Assembly: GCA_911728455.2 (NCBI GenBank)
Contig: OU452239.1
Location: 3,609,884-3,673,883, forward strand
Length of the DNA: 64,000 nt
Reading direction: 5' to 3'
Source: Marthasterias glacialis
Lineage: Eukaryota > Echinodermata > Asteroidea > Forcipulatida > Asteriidae
Shown here: piece by piece, positions 53,701-64,000 of the stretch
Numbering within the stretch: the first letter of the stretch is position 1
Layout: every line of letters begins with the position of its first letter
Position numbers and translations under genes: made by a program
Notes under the pieces: generated by a model
Database searches by the model: none
What the model was told of the DNA's origin: nothing
Seen by the model: only the letters and a program-made list of their open reading frames with translations

Positions 53701-55136
53701 CTGTCTTGCTATTGAGATCAACTGAGTCCCACCAGCCTCGTTTGAGTCTTGTGCTTATATACATTCATAAGGTTTCCTCACTAAGTTCCCGTAATTGACA
53801 ACAGGGTTTGGCGGTTGCAATCACATCCACGGAGCGCTGTATTGGACGTGGTATTGCAACATCCCGCATGAACCAGCGGTTCTCTACGCGCGAGTGATGT
53901 AAACGGCTTGCCTTCCCATGGAGTTTCGATCAAAAGTGGGAACCCCCTTCCATTAATATTCAAACACAAAATGTTCTTTAAAAAAAGAAGAAACAAAATG
54001 TATATCATTGTAATCTACAGCAATGATTTGAACGGAAACCTGAATTTGACTCATCCTAGACTGGAACAAGTTGGGTCAATCATTCGTTAGAACTCAATTC
54101 TTAATTCCGCCCAGTTGCGTCGAAAGCGGCAGCAAATTTTAAGCGTAAAATCAAATCATCTTCAGCTAACAGATACTATATAGAACATGTTTTCATGAAG
54201 TTTGAAAATGTCTGGTTACTAAAGAAATCTTTATTCAGGGTTTTACGCTGGCAGTTGGTATCGTTTTCAATGCATGTGGAATTCTGGGGTTGATCCTACA
54301 CTGGTCCACCCGGGCTAAAACGCAGTGCGGTGTAACCCCCACATTCACTGGGTACTTTTATTACCGTATGTAAAACAACATTGTTGTTCAACGAAAGGAA
54401 ATGACCTGTTACTATTTCCGTGTGGGAATAGAATGTCACCTATAATTATTTTCCTTTTTTCTGATAAATTATTTACATGTAGATGTAAACATTATAACAC
54501 TGTATGTGGACAAAACAAGTATATTTCAAGTTGTGACACGCACATGTGGACCCAGTTTGCTTGACCAGAAAAATATTGTGCAGCAAAAAGGAAAGACACC
54601 ACCGCCATTGATGATGCCACAGGTGATCTCTACGCTTAGCAAACAGATTTACTTTGTAATGTTTTATACTTTATGCAATTGATTTAATTAATGGATGGAC
54701 TTCCTCACCATGTCGCCACGGTCAATAACCTCGCCCTCGAACAATAAGCGTAACTAAATTCATGGGGACAAGGTTGTTAGCTAGCCATTTCTTTTTAAAA
54801 ATGAGAAACGAAGATGCTAATATATTATTTAATTTGCTTGCAGAATGGAAACTTGGAATCTGTTTCCTTTATTTGAAGAAATAGTTATCATTGTTCACAT
54901 GGCACACTTTAATCGCAGTCCTCCGAAATCCACCGATTTGCGTTTTTGTAGGATCTTAAGTCTTAATCCTTAAAGATTAACCAAGGCAAGAGCTTCCGTG
55001 GGATCCTACTGCTTTATATGGACTAACAATCAAGAATCCAAATCCTTTCAATGTTTGCCCATGTTTTTAAGAGACGAGGGTTAAATCTGGTATGGCTCAC
55101 AATTTCAACATTTTCACGAGGTACTCTTTTCCACCA

Positions 55137-55350
55137 TCAGCGGCGTAGCCAGGATTTTTACATGGGGGCACATGAGGGCATTGCTTTTCAGTGGGGGTGG
55201 GGGAGGGGTGGTGGGGGGAGGGGTGGTGGGGGGAGGGGTGGTGGGGACAAGTACCATGTGTTTCAATAAATTACATGTATAAACATTTTTTATGGGGGCA
55301 CTGGAAATTTAAGGGGGCCACGTGCCCCAGGCCCCTTGGCTACGCCACTG
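55137..55350 (+). mobile_element. hAT-like MITE with GGCGTAGCCAGGATTTTT end
   Basis: The left AGCGGCGTAGCCAGGATTTT and right CCCCTTGGCTACGCCACTG are inverted. The interior holds a GGGGAGGGGTGGTG direct repeat (three units, 19 bp) and GGGGGCAC near both ends. Confidence 0.85.
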
Positions 55351-56254
55351 CCTGCCACCACCACCCCACCCTCCCTCAAAAGTAACAACTCTCTTCCCCC
55401 AGCCAGAGGTCTACTGAGGATGTTTGTAGACTACGGTTATTAAGCGCCTTCAAACTCCTTACTAGGACATTGGGTCTTTTCATATTGGGCCTGTGTTGAC
55501 AAGAACAGTTTTAAAAGGCGCTCTATATCATGATACATTGTTTAAGAAAGAACAGACCTTTTAGCTGAATGATGTCCATTCCGAACATAAAACTTCAAAA
55601 AAAAAAAAAGAACTGTGGAACCATCATAACGGATCGATAATCTGCCTTTTTGTTGGGCTGCTTAGCGCGAAATTCCGAGCAAACGGCGCACATAACTCTG
55701 TGCTCGGGTGCCGTGATGCAAAAATCCGTGGTACGCAGTGACATGAACGTTAACCCCTGCAAAAAGGTCCTTCATGGATCGGCCTTCGAGTCTAAAATAA
55801 CACATCAAGGATATTACGTATAAACTGGAATCCCCCAGTCATTGCAATACAATTTGGTACTGTGGGTATATGGATGGCTGTAAACTGTTGAATCACTCAG
55901 CTGTTTTTATTTGTAACACGCATAGGCCTATGGCCTTTTGCCAGAAACATTGCCTGGAGTTGTATCATTGAGAGGGATGGACCATTTTCGTTTTGCAAAA
56001 GGGCACTGCCATTGGAAAGTCTTAAAGCCCCAGCTCAACAGGAAAATGAAGAGGAAAAACAAAAATGTTCACAGATTTACTCATACCTTACATGGTGTAA
56101 TGATAATGATGCTATAAATCTTTCCTTGAAATATGTTTACCTGAAGCGTTATCGTTTTTGAATAATAAATGAAATAAGATCCAAAATTACTTTTTGTCTC
56201 TGCCTATAGGAATGCATACAAAAATGCTGAATGCATTGTTTGCTGTTTTCTCTT

Positions 56255-56370
56255 AAATGAAACAACGAAAAGAGTTGACATTTTCACAGGTTGGTTTTAT
56301 TACAAGTATCTTGATTTGTGCAAAGAATGGAAGCATTTACTGTCAGGTTACCAATGTTGAGCAAAGGCAA
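56255..56370 (+). repeat. Dispersed repeat, copy 2 (first at 50130)
   Basis: Matches 50130-50275 over about 110 bases from AAACAACGAAA to AATGTTGAGC, then enters the AATTC array. Confidence 0.75.
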
Positions 56371-56522
56371 ATTAAATTCAATTCAATTCAATTCAATTCA
56401 ATTCAATTAAATTCAATTAAATTCAATTAAATTCAATTCAATTCAATTAAATTCAATTAAATTCAATTAAATTCAATTAAATTCAATTAAATTCAATTAA
56501 ATTCAATTAAATTCAATTAACT
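56371..56522 (+). repeat. AATTC / AATTAAATTC microsatellite
   Basis: Pure AATTC pentamers change to a 10-base unit (AATTAAATTC), repeated about ten times. A second short patch is at 56710-56725. Confidence 0.95.
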
Positions 56523-57030
56523 CCATTCATCTTCATTATATCCCAAAGGGTAGTTTTAAAGCGCGCATAAAGTAAAATTATTTGAACATATTTTTTTTTA
56601 ATAAAAAACAAAACGTTGGAATTTTTTGATAGGGCATCAAGGCCAAGACCAAGACCCGGTCAAGAAAGGCTTCCGTGTAATTTCTGGACTGCCCAAATAT
56701 ATGAATAAAAATTCAATTCAATTTATTAAACACATAGTGTTTGCCCTTAAGCGAAAAAAAAGTGTTAGATTGAGTCATGAGTTTTATTTTGACGTTCCTT
56801 GGTTGTGGGTGACATGATTGCCAAAACATGTCTGTATTGTTCAATAACTGATAACGCGTGATGACCCAGGCTGCCGCCCGGATGTGTGGCAACATTCTGA
56901 AAATCGCCCTCCTTCCGTAACGGCGCGATTTAATCCAAATGATCAATTCGTAAAATAAAACCGGGATCATGACATGAAGTAGACAATTCCTCAATTTGGG
57001 TTGAAATCCCGATAGATCCATGGATGTTGT

Positions 57031-57200
57031 CAGGGGGCGGATCCAGGATTTTCCGAACGGGGGGTGGGGGGCGTGAAATTTACCGATCAAGCAGCAAATG
57101 ATGATTGGATGTCGAACGTTTATTTCTCATTGCAAGTTGGCGAAATAATATCTTGAAAATAGGGGGCGTGCACCCCTCACGCCCCCTGGATCCGCCCCTG
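57031..57200. mobile_element. hAT-like MITE with GGGGGCGGATCCAGGATTTT end
   Basis: CAGGGGGCGGATCCAGGATT at the left and CCTGGATCCGCCCCTG at the right. The interior has GGGGGGCGTGAAATT and, inverted, AGGGGGCGTGCACCCC. It is about 170 bp. Confidence 0.85.
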
Positions 57201-57959
57201 GTTGTAAAACCATTGCCTCGAAATTCTCAGAACGCGGAACAATTCAGCTAAACTATTTGCGGGTTTATATTTGTTTGTAAACGTTCCTAGATTCTGAAGA
57301 AAAAAAAAACATGAAAGGCTTTTCCTGAAAGTGCATCGAGCCGTGTACGTTAAGGTCATAATGAATTAAGTGGTGCACCCCCCCCCCTTCCAGGGTTCCC
57401 GGCTATATTTCTCATATCCGGGAATTCCCCTTGCTCTGTAATCAACCAAGGACTAAAACATACCTTAACCAATTGCAGTGTCCATGTGTATTGGTGAACT
57501 GCCTGTGTATTGCCTATACTACATTTGGCAAATGTTCGACTTTCAGCTGGTTGTTTTTGAAGACTGTTGGTGTTATACGTACATGCTTCAAATCACATTA
57601 CTAAATTTTGGAGTCGTGTTTGTTCATGTTTTGGGTTATCCAGTTGAAATTTAGTGCTTCTTGTAGATGTAGGCCTACCTGTAGTTTTTTCCTTCTTCGA
57701 TGTGATATTTATTCAGCAGTGGACTTGTGATTTGTCTGAATGAGGCACCTCTTCAGCCATGAAGCAGAGTGACACATGGAGACAAGGTATTCTTTTTAGC
57801 ATTCGTCTATGGCATGGACATTTTCGTTTGACATTTTTGTTCAAAGAACATAATTATCATGGAGCAATGGAGGGACGCTGCACGGCCACTGACATAAAAA
57901 ATTATGTATGTCAGATTTCAAAGGATAACTCTTTCGATATTGCAATGAAGTGGATTTTG

Positions 57960-59815
57960 AATAGTGTTCGTGGGGTGTATTTTTAAACACTTTGGAACAC
58001 AACTGCCACTAGTTTCTTCGCTCATGGGTTTATTTATAATTAGTTTCTTTTTGTTCTATAACAATGTTTATTCGTTATTTATTTATTCTTTTATTTTATT
58101 TTTACTGCATGGGTTAACTGTTACTATTTGGTTGTTGTAACTGTTATTATTTGTTTCTTGTCTGACTGTTCTTCTGTTTCTAACTGGCATTTATTCTTGA
58201 ATTATCTGACTCAATATTTATTTGAAATTATGTTTTAGTGTCTATTGTTGTTTACTTACAGGTTTATCTTGTGGTAGCCTTGTTTGTCAGTCATGATCGT
58301 TATGTTGTAAAACGAGTTCTGTGTTCTCATTTTGCATATGTTTCACATTATTTGTATGTTTATTTTGTTTGTGGCTGTATTCAGTTTTGTTTTCTTCTGT
58401 TTTTAATTTTGGGCTTGATAAGTTTTTTTCTGGTCTAGGCTTATATCCTTGGATATATTATTGTTCCTAGTGTTGTTTTGTTTTTGTTTTTTGATTTTTC
58501 TTTCAGGCAATTCAATATTTTGTTTTTTTTACTTAATTTCATTCTCTTTTTATTTGAAAAGTTCTGTCAAATGTTCTGTGGTCGAGTTATGTTTTAGCGT
58601 AATTGGACTTGGAATGTGTCGACTGGGTCGTGGGTTAGAATCTTGTTCTTGGCCATTAAGTTCCCGAGTAATTGTTTAACTAAAAGTACTTCCTTTAGTA
58701 ACAAGTAACGGAACTATTTCATTACAGAGCTTCGGTGTTTATCTGACAATGGTTGTCTCGGTTGTTGCTTGTTTTTTCTGAGTAGTTGAACTTGGTTCTA
58801 GGTCATATCCTATAGATGTTTGCGTTTGAAACATGTTGTTTACTGTTAAATGGCTTGTTCTTTGAATAGGCGTCTACAATTCCACAATGAACAATTGTGC
58901 ATGGTGTTTCGGATCACTAAAGATCACGACAGTCATGGTAAATCCGAATTCGACAACGCCCCTGCAGACCGTGGGCCTACTATCGCCACCTAAACCTCGT
59001 CCACCGTGATAGGACACTTCTATCTGTAAAAAAACGCTTTCACGTCACGACATTGCAGTAAGGCGAAATTTACAAAGTTATTTGGGCAATTGAGCGATTC
59101 TTCGTTTTACACAAATCACAGTGATCTAATTTCTGACTGATTGTCTTGAGTTGGAGACATGTTCAGTCTTGATTTTGGTTTGAAAAAAAACTTTTAAATA
59201 CACAAAGTTCATAAATACAGCCAAATTCCTTAGTTTTGTTGTCAATGTATAGTACTGAAGACAATGATCTATCTAATTTATTTATTCTAAATTAGGCCCG
59301 TAGTCTTTAGAATTGTTTTCTAGTGTATATTTTTTAATTCTTATTGTGTCGTTGTTGCAACTTTCGAACAGGTGTTTAATTTTTCTTATTACTGGGTGTA
59401 CTTTTTAGAAATGCATTTTTGGCAGTTGCTTTTAAGTCGTTCATGAATCCAGCCTGCGTGGTTGCCAACAAATTGCCTTATATTCTTACCTTAACTGATT
59501 AAAATCATTTTCAGTGTCTGTTATTAAATATTTCATGATTTGTTTGTACATGATTTCATTCGATTGGTTTAGGCAATTATTAGAACGTTTACTTGAAGTT
59601 GTCTCACACTTCTTATCTGCCCCTTTTCCCCCATCTGTACAATGGGTTCTGCTTTTAATTTGTATGCTTTAGTTCTAACGTCTGAGGGCTGAAATCTTGA
59701 GTACGTCTGAGTAATTTGTTTTTTCATTGTTGTAAAGTTTGACCATGTATTGGTTATTTTTTAAATGGATTTATGTAATTAAAAAAAATTGAAACGTAGG
59801 TTCATGATTACAGTC
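57960..59815. other. Long T-rich, gene-free stretch with strong strand asymmetry
   Basis: The + strand is T-rich with TTTTGTTTTTG-type runs over nearly 1.9 kb, and A and C are scarce. Open frames here are short and leucine/phenylalanine-rich from composition alone. A weaker version lies at 3080-3540. It could be untranslated sequence of an unrecognised transcript or of a decayed retroelement. Confidence 0.5.
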
Positions 59816-61316
59816 CAATATTAGTTTGTACTCTGCTTAAGTCGATTTAGAACACGTTCATTACAGATGATAACTACATACGGTAGAGAGAAAGTAGATT
59901 TTAAGTCACTCGGCTTGGTTACAGGACTGCGTCGGTAGCGAGCATGATTTTCTTGATACATTGTGGGGTCTCGTGCGGTTTTAGACGGCGTGTGTGTGTG
60001 TCCGTGTATAGGCCTGTGCCCTGCTGCGGTCTCCGTGAAAAACATGATAAACAAAATGGCGGCGCACAGTCGCCAAAACTTACACTTCGACAGTTAAAAC
60101 ATGTGACCTTGGTACATACACACAACAACTCCAATGTCATCCTTAAAATCTAACAAAATACTGTCGAGCAAAATTCGAAGAAAAGGAGTGGAATTTTCGT
60201 TGGATTGTAATGCTTAAAATGAGACAAATTATTGAAGATTCGGCGAGTTCCGACCTAACGAAGCTACGTCTTTTCGTTTGAATCGTTGGTGTCAAGTCTT
60301 TCCATTACCGCTGCAGATACATTTCTCTTTTTGCCTTATACCTAGGGTGACAAAATATGACTTCATCCAAACTGGGGTCATGAATATTTCTTAAAAAGTT
60401 CTTAATAATCACTGGTTAATAGATTTGTATATTACCAGTACAGTACCGGTAGGTCAATGGTGCATATGATATGATTTACGAGGTTATTATAGGCTGTACG
60501 AATATTAAGTTAGTTTTATTAATTCATATACCTAATTTTTGATGATCATGATCCGACTGTCATTTTGTGTTCTGTTCGAGATCGAATTGGAAAAGCTCAC
60601 CTGTGCTACGGGGCATCACGTTGGTTGCGGCCGGTCCGGACTCGATGAGAGAGCGAGCCCCCATCCATGTGCTTTGTGCAACACACTTATAGGAAATGAC
60701 AAACTGATTGTATTGGGAGTGAGGTTGAGTCGCTACGACCCACGTAAAACACCGCAAAAACAACCGACCCAACAGGCGATAAACAACTATGACTAAATGA
60801 GCACATCATTAAAAAACAGTCCAGTCATCTCCACACATTGAAAAATCATTAAATAATGTTGTTTTTAAGTATCATTATTTTATGGGACACTGTGACGAGA
60901 CTATTTATGCATAAACAAATAACAATCGAATACAAATAGGCTATACTCCCCGGTAGTGATGATCAATTGCAGATAGATTATAGATATTATTTTAATCATT
61001 AAAAGCCATCTTTGTAACCATTTTTTAGAATACAAATGCACAGGCGCAGAATCAATTTTTTGGAAGAAACTTTAAAGATTTAAAGTTAGTTTGACAAACA
61101 TACAGGTAGTTTGGATGCATATACTTCTCCCAAGACGGATCAAGCTTTTTTCGTAACACAGTCATAGTGACGTCATTATGGGTACAAACAGCACAACAAT
61201 TTTAGCTTCAGAATAAACGCCCTGTTGTTTATGACCCTGTAAAAATTAAGCCCGCCCTTATAACGGAGATGAGGGGACATTTTCAGAGGCCAATATCATC
61301 ACAACATTCGATGTAT
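59816..61316. repeat. Tandem array unit 1 (diverged, partial)
   Basis: Shares with units 2 and 3 the blocks GATTTAGAACRCRTT, GGGGTCTCGTGCGGTTTT, ACAAAATGGCGGC, CACGTTGGTTGCGGCCGGTC and GTCGCTACGACCCACGTAA. The left boundary is uncertain because the first part has diverged. Confidence 0.75.
60053..60063 (+). promoter_or_regulatory. YY1-like site AAAATGGCGGC, repeated once per array unit
   Basis: Exact AAAATGGCGGC here and again at 61949-61959 and 63679-63689. It matches the YY1 core (AANATGGCGGC) often found near animal transcription starts. It is conserved in all three units although the flanks have changed. Confidence 0.55.
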
Positions 61317-63042
61317 ACTCCTGAAAATTTATACTCAAGTTGGGCACCAGTTGGGCCCCAAAATGAAGGAAAGTTCCATAAAAAAATGCTTCAATATTGT
61401 AAATTTGGGACTGTAGCATGAGAAGGAAAGTTGTTTCTTTCTAAAAGTAGATTCTGGTTATTGGAGTTTGTCTCACCTTGTTTATCAAAATTGTAGGAGC
61501 ATACCTCTGAAAATACCATAAGTCATAAGGTGCATGCCAATGTGTCTTCCATAATGATAATGGATTTAACTGTATGCATATTTTAAATCAGTCTCGTGGC
61601 CTTCAAGCTTTCTTTTATTATCAAATAAACCATCTCAAGTTTAATCAATTCAAATCAAATCAAATCAAACACTTTCAAACTTAGATTTAAATCTGTGAAC
61701 CAAACGTATAGGTAGGCCCTGATTTAGAACGCATGTTTATTACGGACAACTATCAAAAATATAGTCACAATTTGAAGCAATTGTAGTAGTTGGTTGGTTT
61801 AAAATACTTGGTGAGCTAATGTTCATGTACTTCGTAGCGAGCGTGATTTTTCTTAACATTATCTAGGGGTCTCGTGCGGTTTTGAACGGCGTGTGTGGGG
61901 CCGTGTGTAGGCCTGTACCCTGCCGTCTCCGTGAAAAACATTAGAAACAAAATGGCGGCAAATAGTCGACAACAAACTTGCTTTTCAACAGTTAAGACAA
62001 GTGGCATAGGCCTATACATAACAGTTTCAATGTCATTCTTTAATAACAAAACACTGCAGAGCAAAATGTGCAGATTTTCTGCTGGATTAGCCTAAAAAGC
62101 TGGAGGATTCGATGACTTCCGATTTTAATGGCATTTTAAAATGTGGACCAATGTATTTCGTCTTCCCATTTACACTGCAGATCAACATTGATCTTTAATA
62201 GGTGACAAAATATATGACTTCATTCCAACTGAGGTCATAAAGAATTTTGTTCGAGTTCTACACCAATCGCTGGTTATTCTTTAGACCAACAGCGGCATTG
62301 GTTATGAGTCCAGATGAATTTATTTATACGAATTATTTCCTACCCAACTCCCGGATGATCATTCGATTCAATTGTCTTTTTTTGTTTTGTTTGAGATCAA
62401 TTTCAAATTGGAAAAGCTCACCTGTGCTACCGAGCATCACGTTGGTTGCGGCCGGTCCGGACACGAGGAAGAGAGCGAATCCATGTGCTTTGTGCAACAC
62501 ACCGATAGGAAATGACAATCTAATTGTATTGGAAGTGAGGTTGGGTCGCTACGACCCACGTAACCCCGCAAAAACAACCAACATAACAGGACAACCGCCA
62601 CAAGCTTAATTCCCTTTCGAACTCAAGTCATGTCATTTTTTCATTTTTAATGATTAATTTTTTTGCATTAATCAGTTTATTTTGAAGTGAAAATGTATTT
62701 ATCAATCAGTGTGCACTATAGAATATTATATATAATTCATTGATTATCGATAGGCTACTCCCCGGTATTGACTATCGATTATCGATAGTTAGTAGTCTAA
62801 CTACGATCTCTGTTGTAACACTTCAGTATAAAATCATCTTTGTTGCCACTTTACAAATACAATTATAAGGTAAAATTAAAACTTAAATGGAATACAAAGA
62901 TTTATTTATTCTCTCAAACATTGTTTTGGGTTTGAAAAAAGGATAAAAGCAGTATTTCAGACGGATTATTTTACAGAAAGTTGGAGCTAGTTTCAGATTT
63001 AAAAATTGTTGGCATTTTTAAGATTCGATGTATAAATATGTA
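61317..63042. repeat. Tandem array unit 2, about 1.73 kb
   Basis: Begins CTCCTGAAAATTTATACTCA and runs to the equivalent CTCCTGAAAATTGGTTCTCA of unit 3. It contains a CAAAT microsatellite (61640), the ATGGCGGC motif (61951), a conserved GC-richer block (62420-62590) and TATCGATTATCGATAG (about 62771). Confidence 0.85.
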
Positions 63043-64000
63043 CTCCTGAAAATTGGTTCTCAGGTTGAGCACCAGTAGGGCCCAAAAATCAGGGAATGCC
63101 CCCATAATAAAAATTGCTTCAATATTGTAGATTTTGGCCTGTAGCGTGAGAAGTAGAGTTGTTTCTTTCTAACAGTAGATTCTGGTTATTGGAGTTTGTC
63201 CCACCTTGTGAAAATTGTAGGAGCATACCTCTGGAAATACCGTCGAACATGATTAAGTCATAAAGGTGCATAGCCATTGTGTCTTCCATAATGATAATGT
63301 ATTTAACTGTATGCATATTTTAAATCAGTCTCGTGGCCTTCGAGCTTTTTTATTAAACAAACAATCTCATATTCAATCAAATCAAATCAATTCAAATCAA
63401 ATCAAACACTTTTAAACCTAGATTTAAATCTGGTGAACCAAACTTTTTAGGCCTTGATTTAGAATGCATGTTTATGACGGACAATGCAGTCACAATTAAA
63501 AGCAATTTCAGTAGTTGGTTTGTTTAAAAATACTCGGTTAGCTAATGCTCATGTACTTCGTATAGTGAGCATGATTTTTGTTAACACATCTTGGGGTCTC
63601 GTGCGGTTTTGAACGGCGTCTGTTTGTCCGTGTACATAGGCCTGTACCCTGCCGTCTCCGTGAAAAAACATTAGAAACAAAATGGCGGCAAATAGCCGCC
63701 AACAAACTTGCATTTCAACTGTTAAGACGTGTGGCACATATCCACCAGACACATAACAGTTTCGATATCCCTCTTTAGTGTAATAAAAAACACTGTCGAT
63801 CAAAATTCAACTGAAAGGAGCAGATTATCTGTTTGATGGCTTCCGAAATGTGGAACAGTGTTTCAAGTTTTCCCATTAACATTTTAGATCAATTGATCTT
63901 TACTGTGACCAACTATGACTTTATTCCAACTGAGATCATGCCAATCGGTGGTTTTTTATTCTTAGACCAATAGCGGGCATTATGATTTATGAGTCCAGAT
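63043..64000. repeat. Tandem array unit 3, cut by the window end
   Basis: Continuous match to unit 2 from CTCCTGAAAATT through ATGGCGGC at 63682 and the final AGACCAATAGCGGGCATT. The GC-richer block of the other units would fall just beyond the window. Confidence 0.85.

Noticed and set aside
57759..57986. 75-codon frame MKQSDTWRQG...
   Set aside because: No recognisable domain, no splice partner, and it borders the T-rich stretch. Too weak to call.

Overview
The window is animal nuclear DNA: intron-split genes with GT-AG junctions, a histone gene with the metazoan 3' stem-loop, tRNA-derived SINEs and very many small palindromic DNA transposons. The proteins are bilaterian orthologues. The repeat style and the frequent ACATGTACATGT runs suggest a marine invertebrate deuterostome, probably an echinoderm; that placement is inference.

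Five protein-coding genes can be supported, four of them by rebuilding exons across introns. (1) A peroxisomal (S)-2-hydroxyacid (glycolate) oxidase on the + strand, eight coding exons between 10419 and 17439, 361 aa, ending in SKL. (2) ANAPC13, a small anaphase-promoting-complex subunit, on the - strand, coding exons 20800-20702 and 19609-19481, 75 aa. (3) An intronless histone H2A on the + strand, 22586-22993, with an H2A.X-like tail and a canonical histone stem-loop at 23018-23033. (4) HINFP, the histone H4 gene transcription factor, on the - strand, nine coding exons from 37424 to 24975, about 523 aa. (5) A small bZIP transcription factor of C/EBP-CHOP-ATF4 type on the - strand, coding exons between 49183 and 44826, about 144 aa, with a possible overlapping upstream reading frame.

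Region by region: 0-10 kb is repeats, including a 2.7 kb region flanked by inverted arms (2581-5313). 10-17.5 kb is the oxidase, with transposons in its introns. 19-23 kb holds ANAPC13 and H2A, with a tight cluster of hairpin MITEs. 24-39.6 kb is HINFP, whose introns carry three tandem arrays, three copies of one roughly 370 bp element and several SINE-like copies, with a nearly 800 bp perfect-looking foldback just upstream of its coding start. 40-44 kb is repeats. 44.8-53.6 kb is the bZIP gene, with an inverted minisatellite in an intron. 54-59.8 kb is T-rich, gene-free sequence. 59.8-64 kb is a tandem array of about 1.73 kb units that runs off the end of the window.

ANAPC13 (mitotic exit), H2A (S phase) and HINFP (S-phase histone transcription) lie within about 20 kb, with H2A and HINFP tail to tail. 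This is a cell-cycle-themed neighbourhood, but whether the arrangement is functional cannot be told from one sequence. The oxidase and the bZIP gene have no evident link to it.
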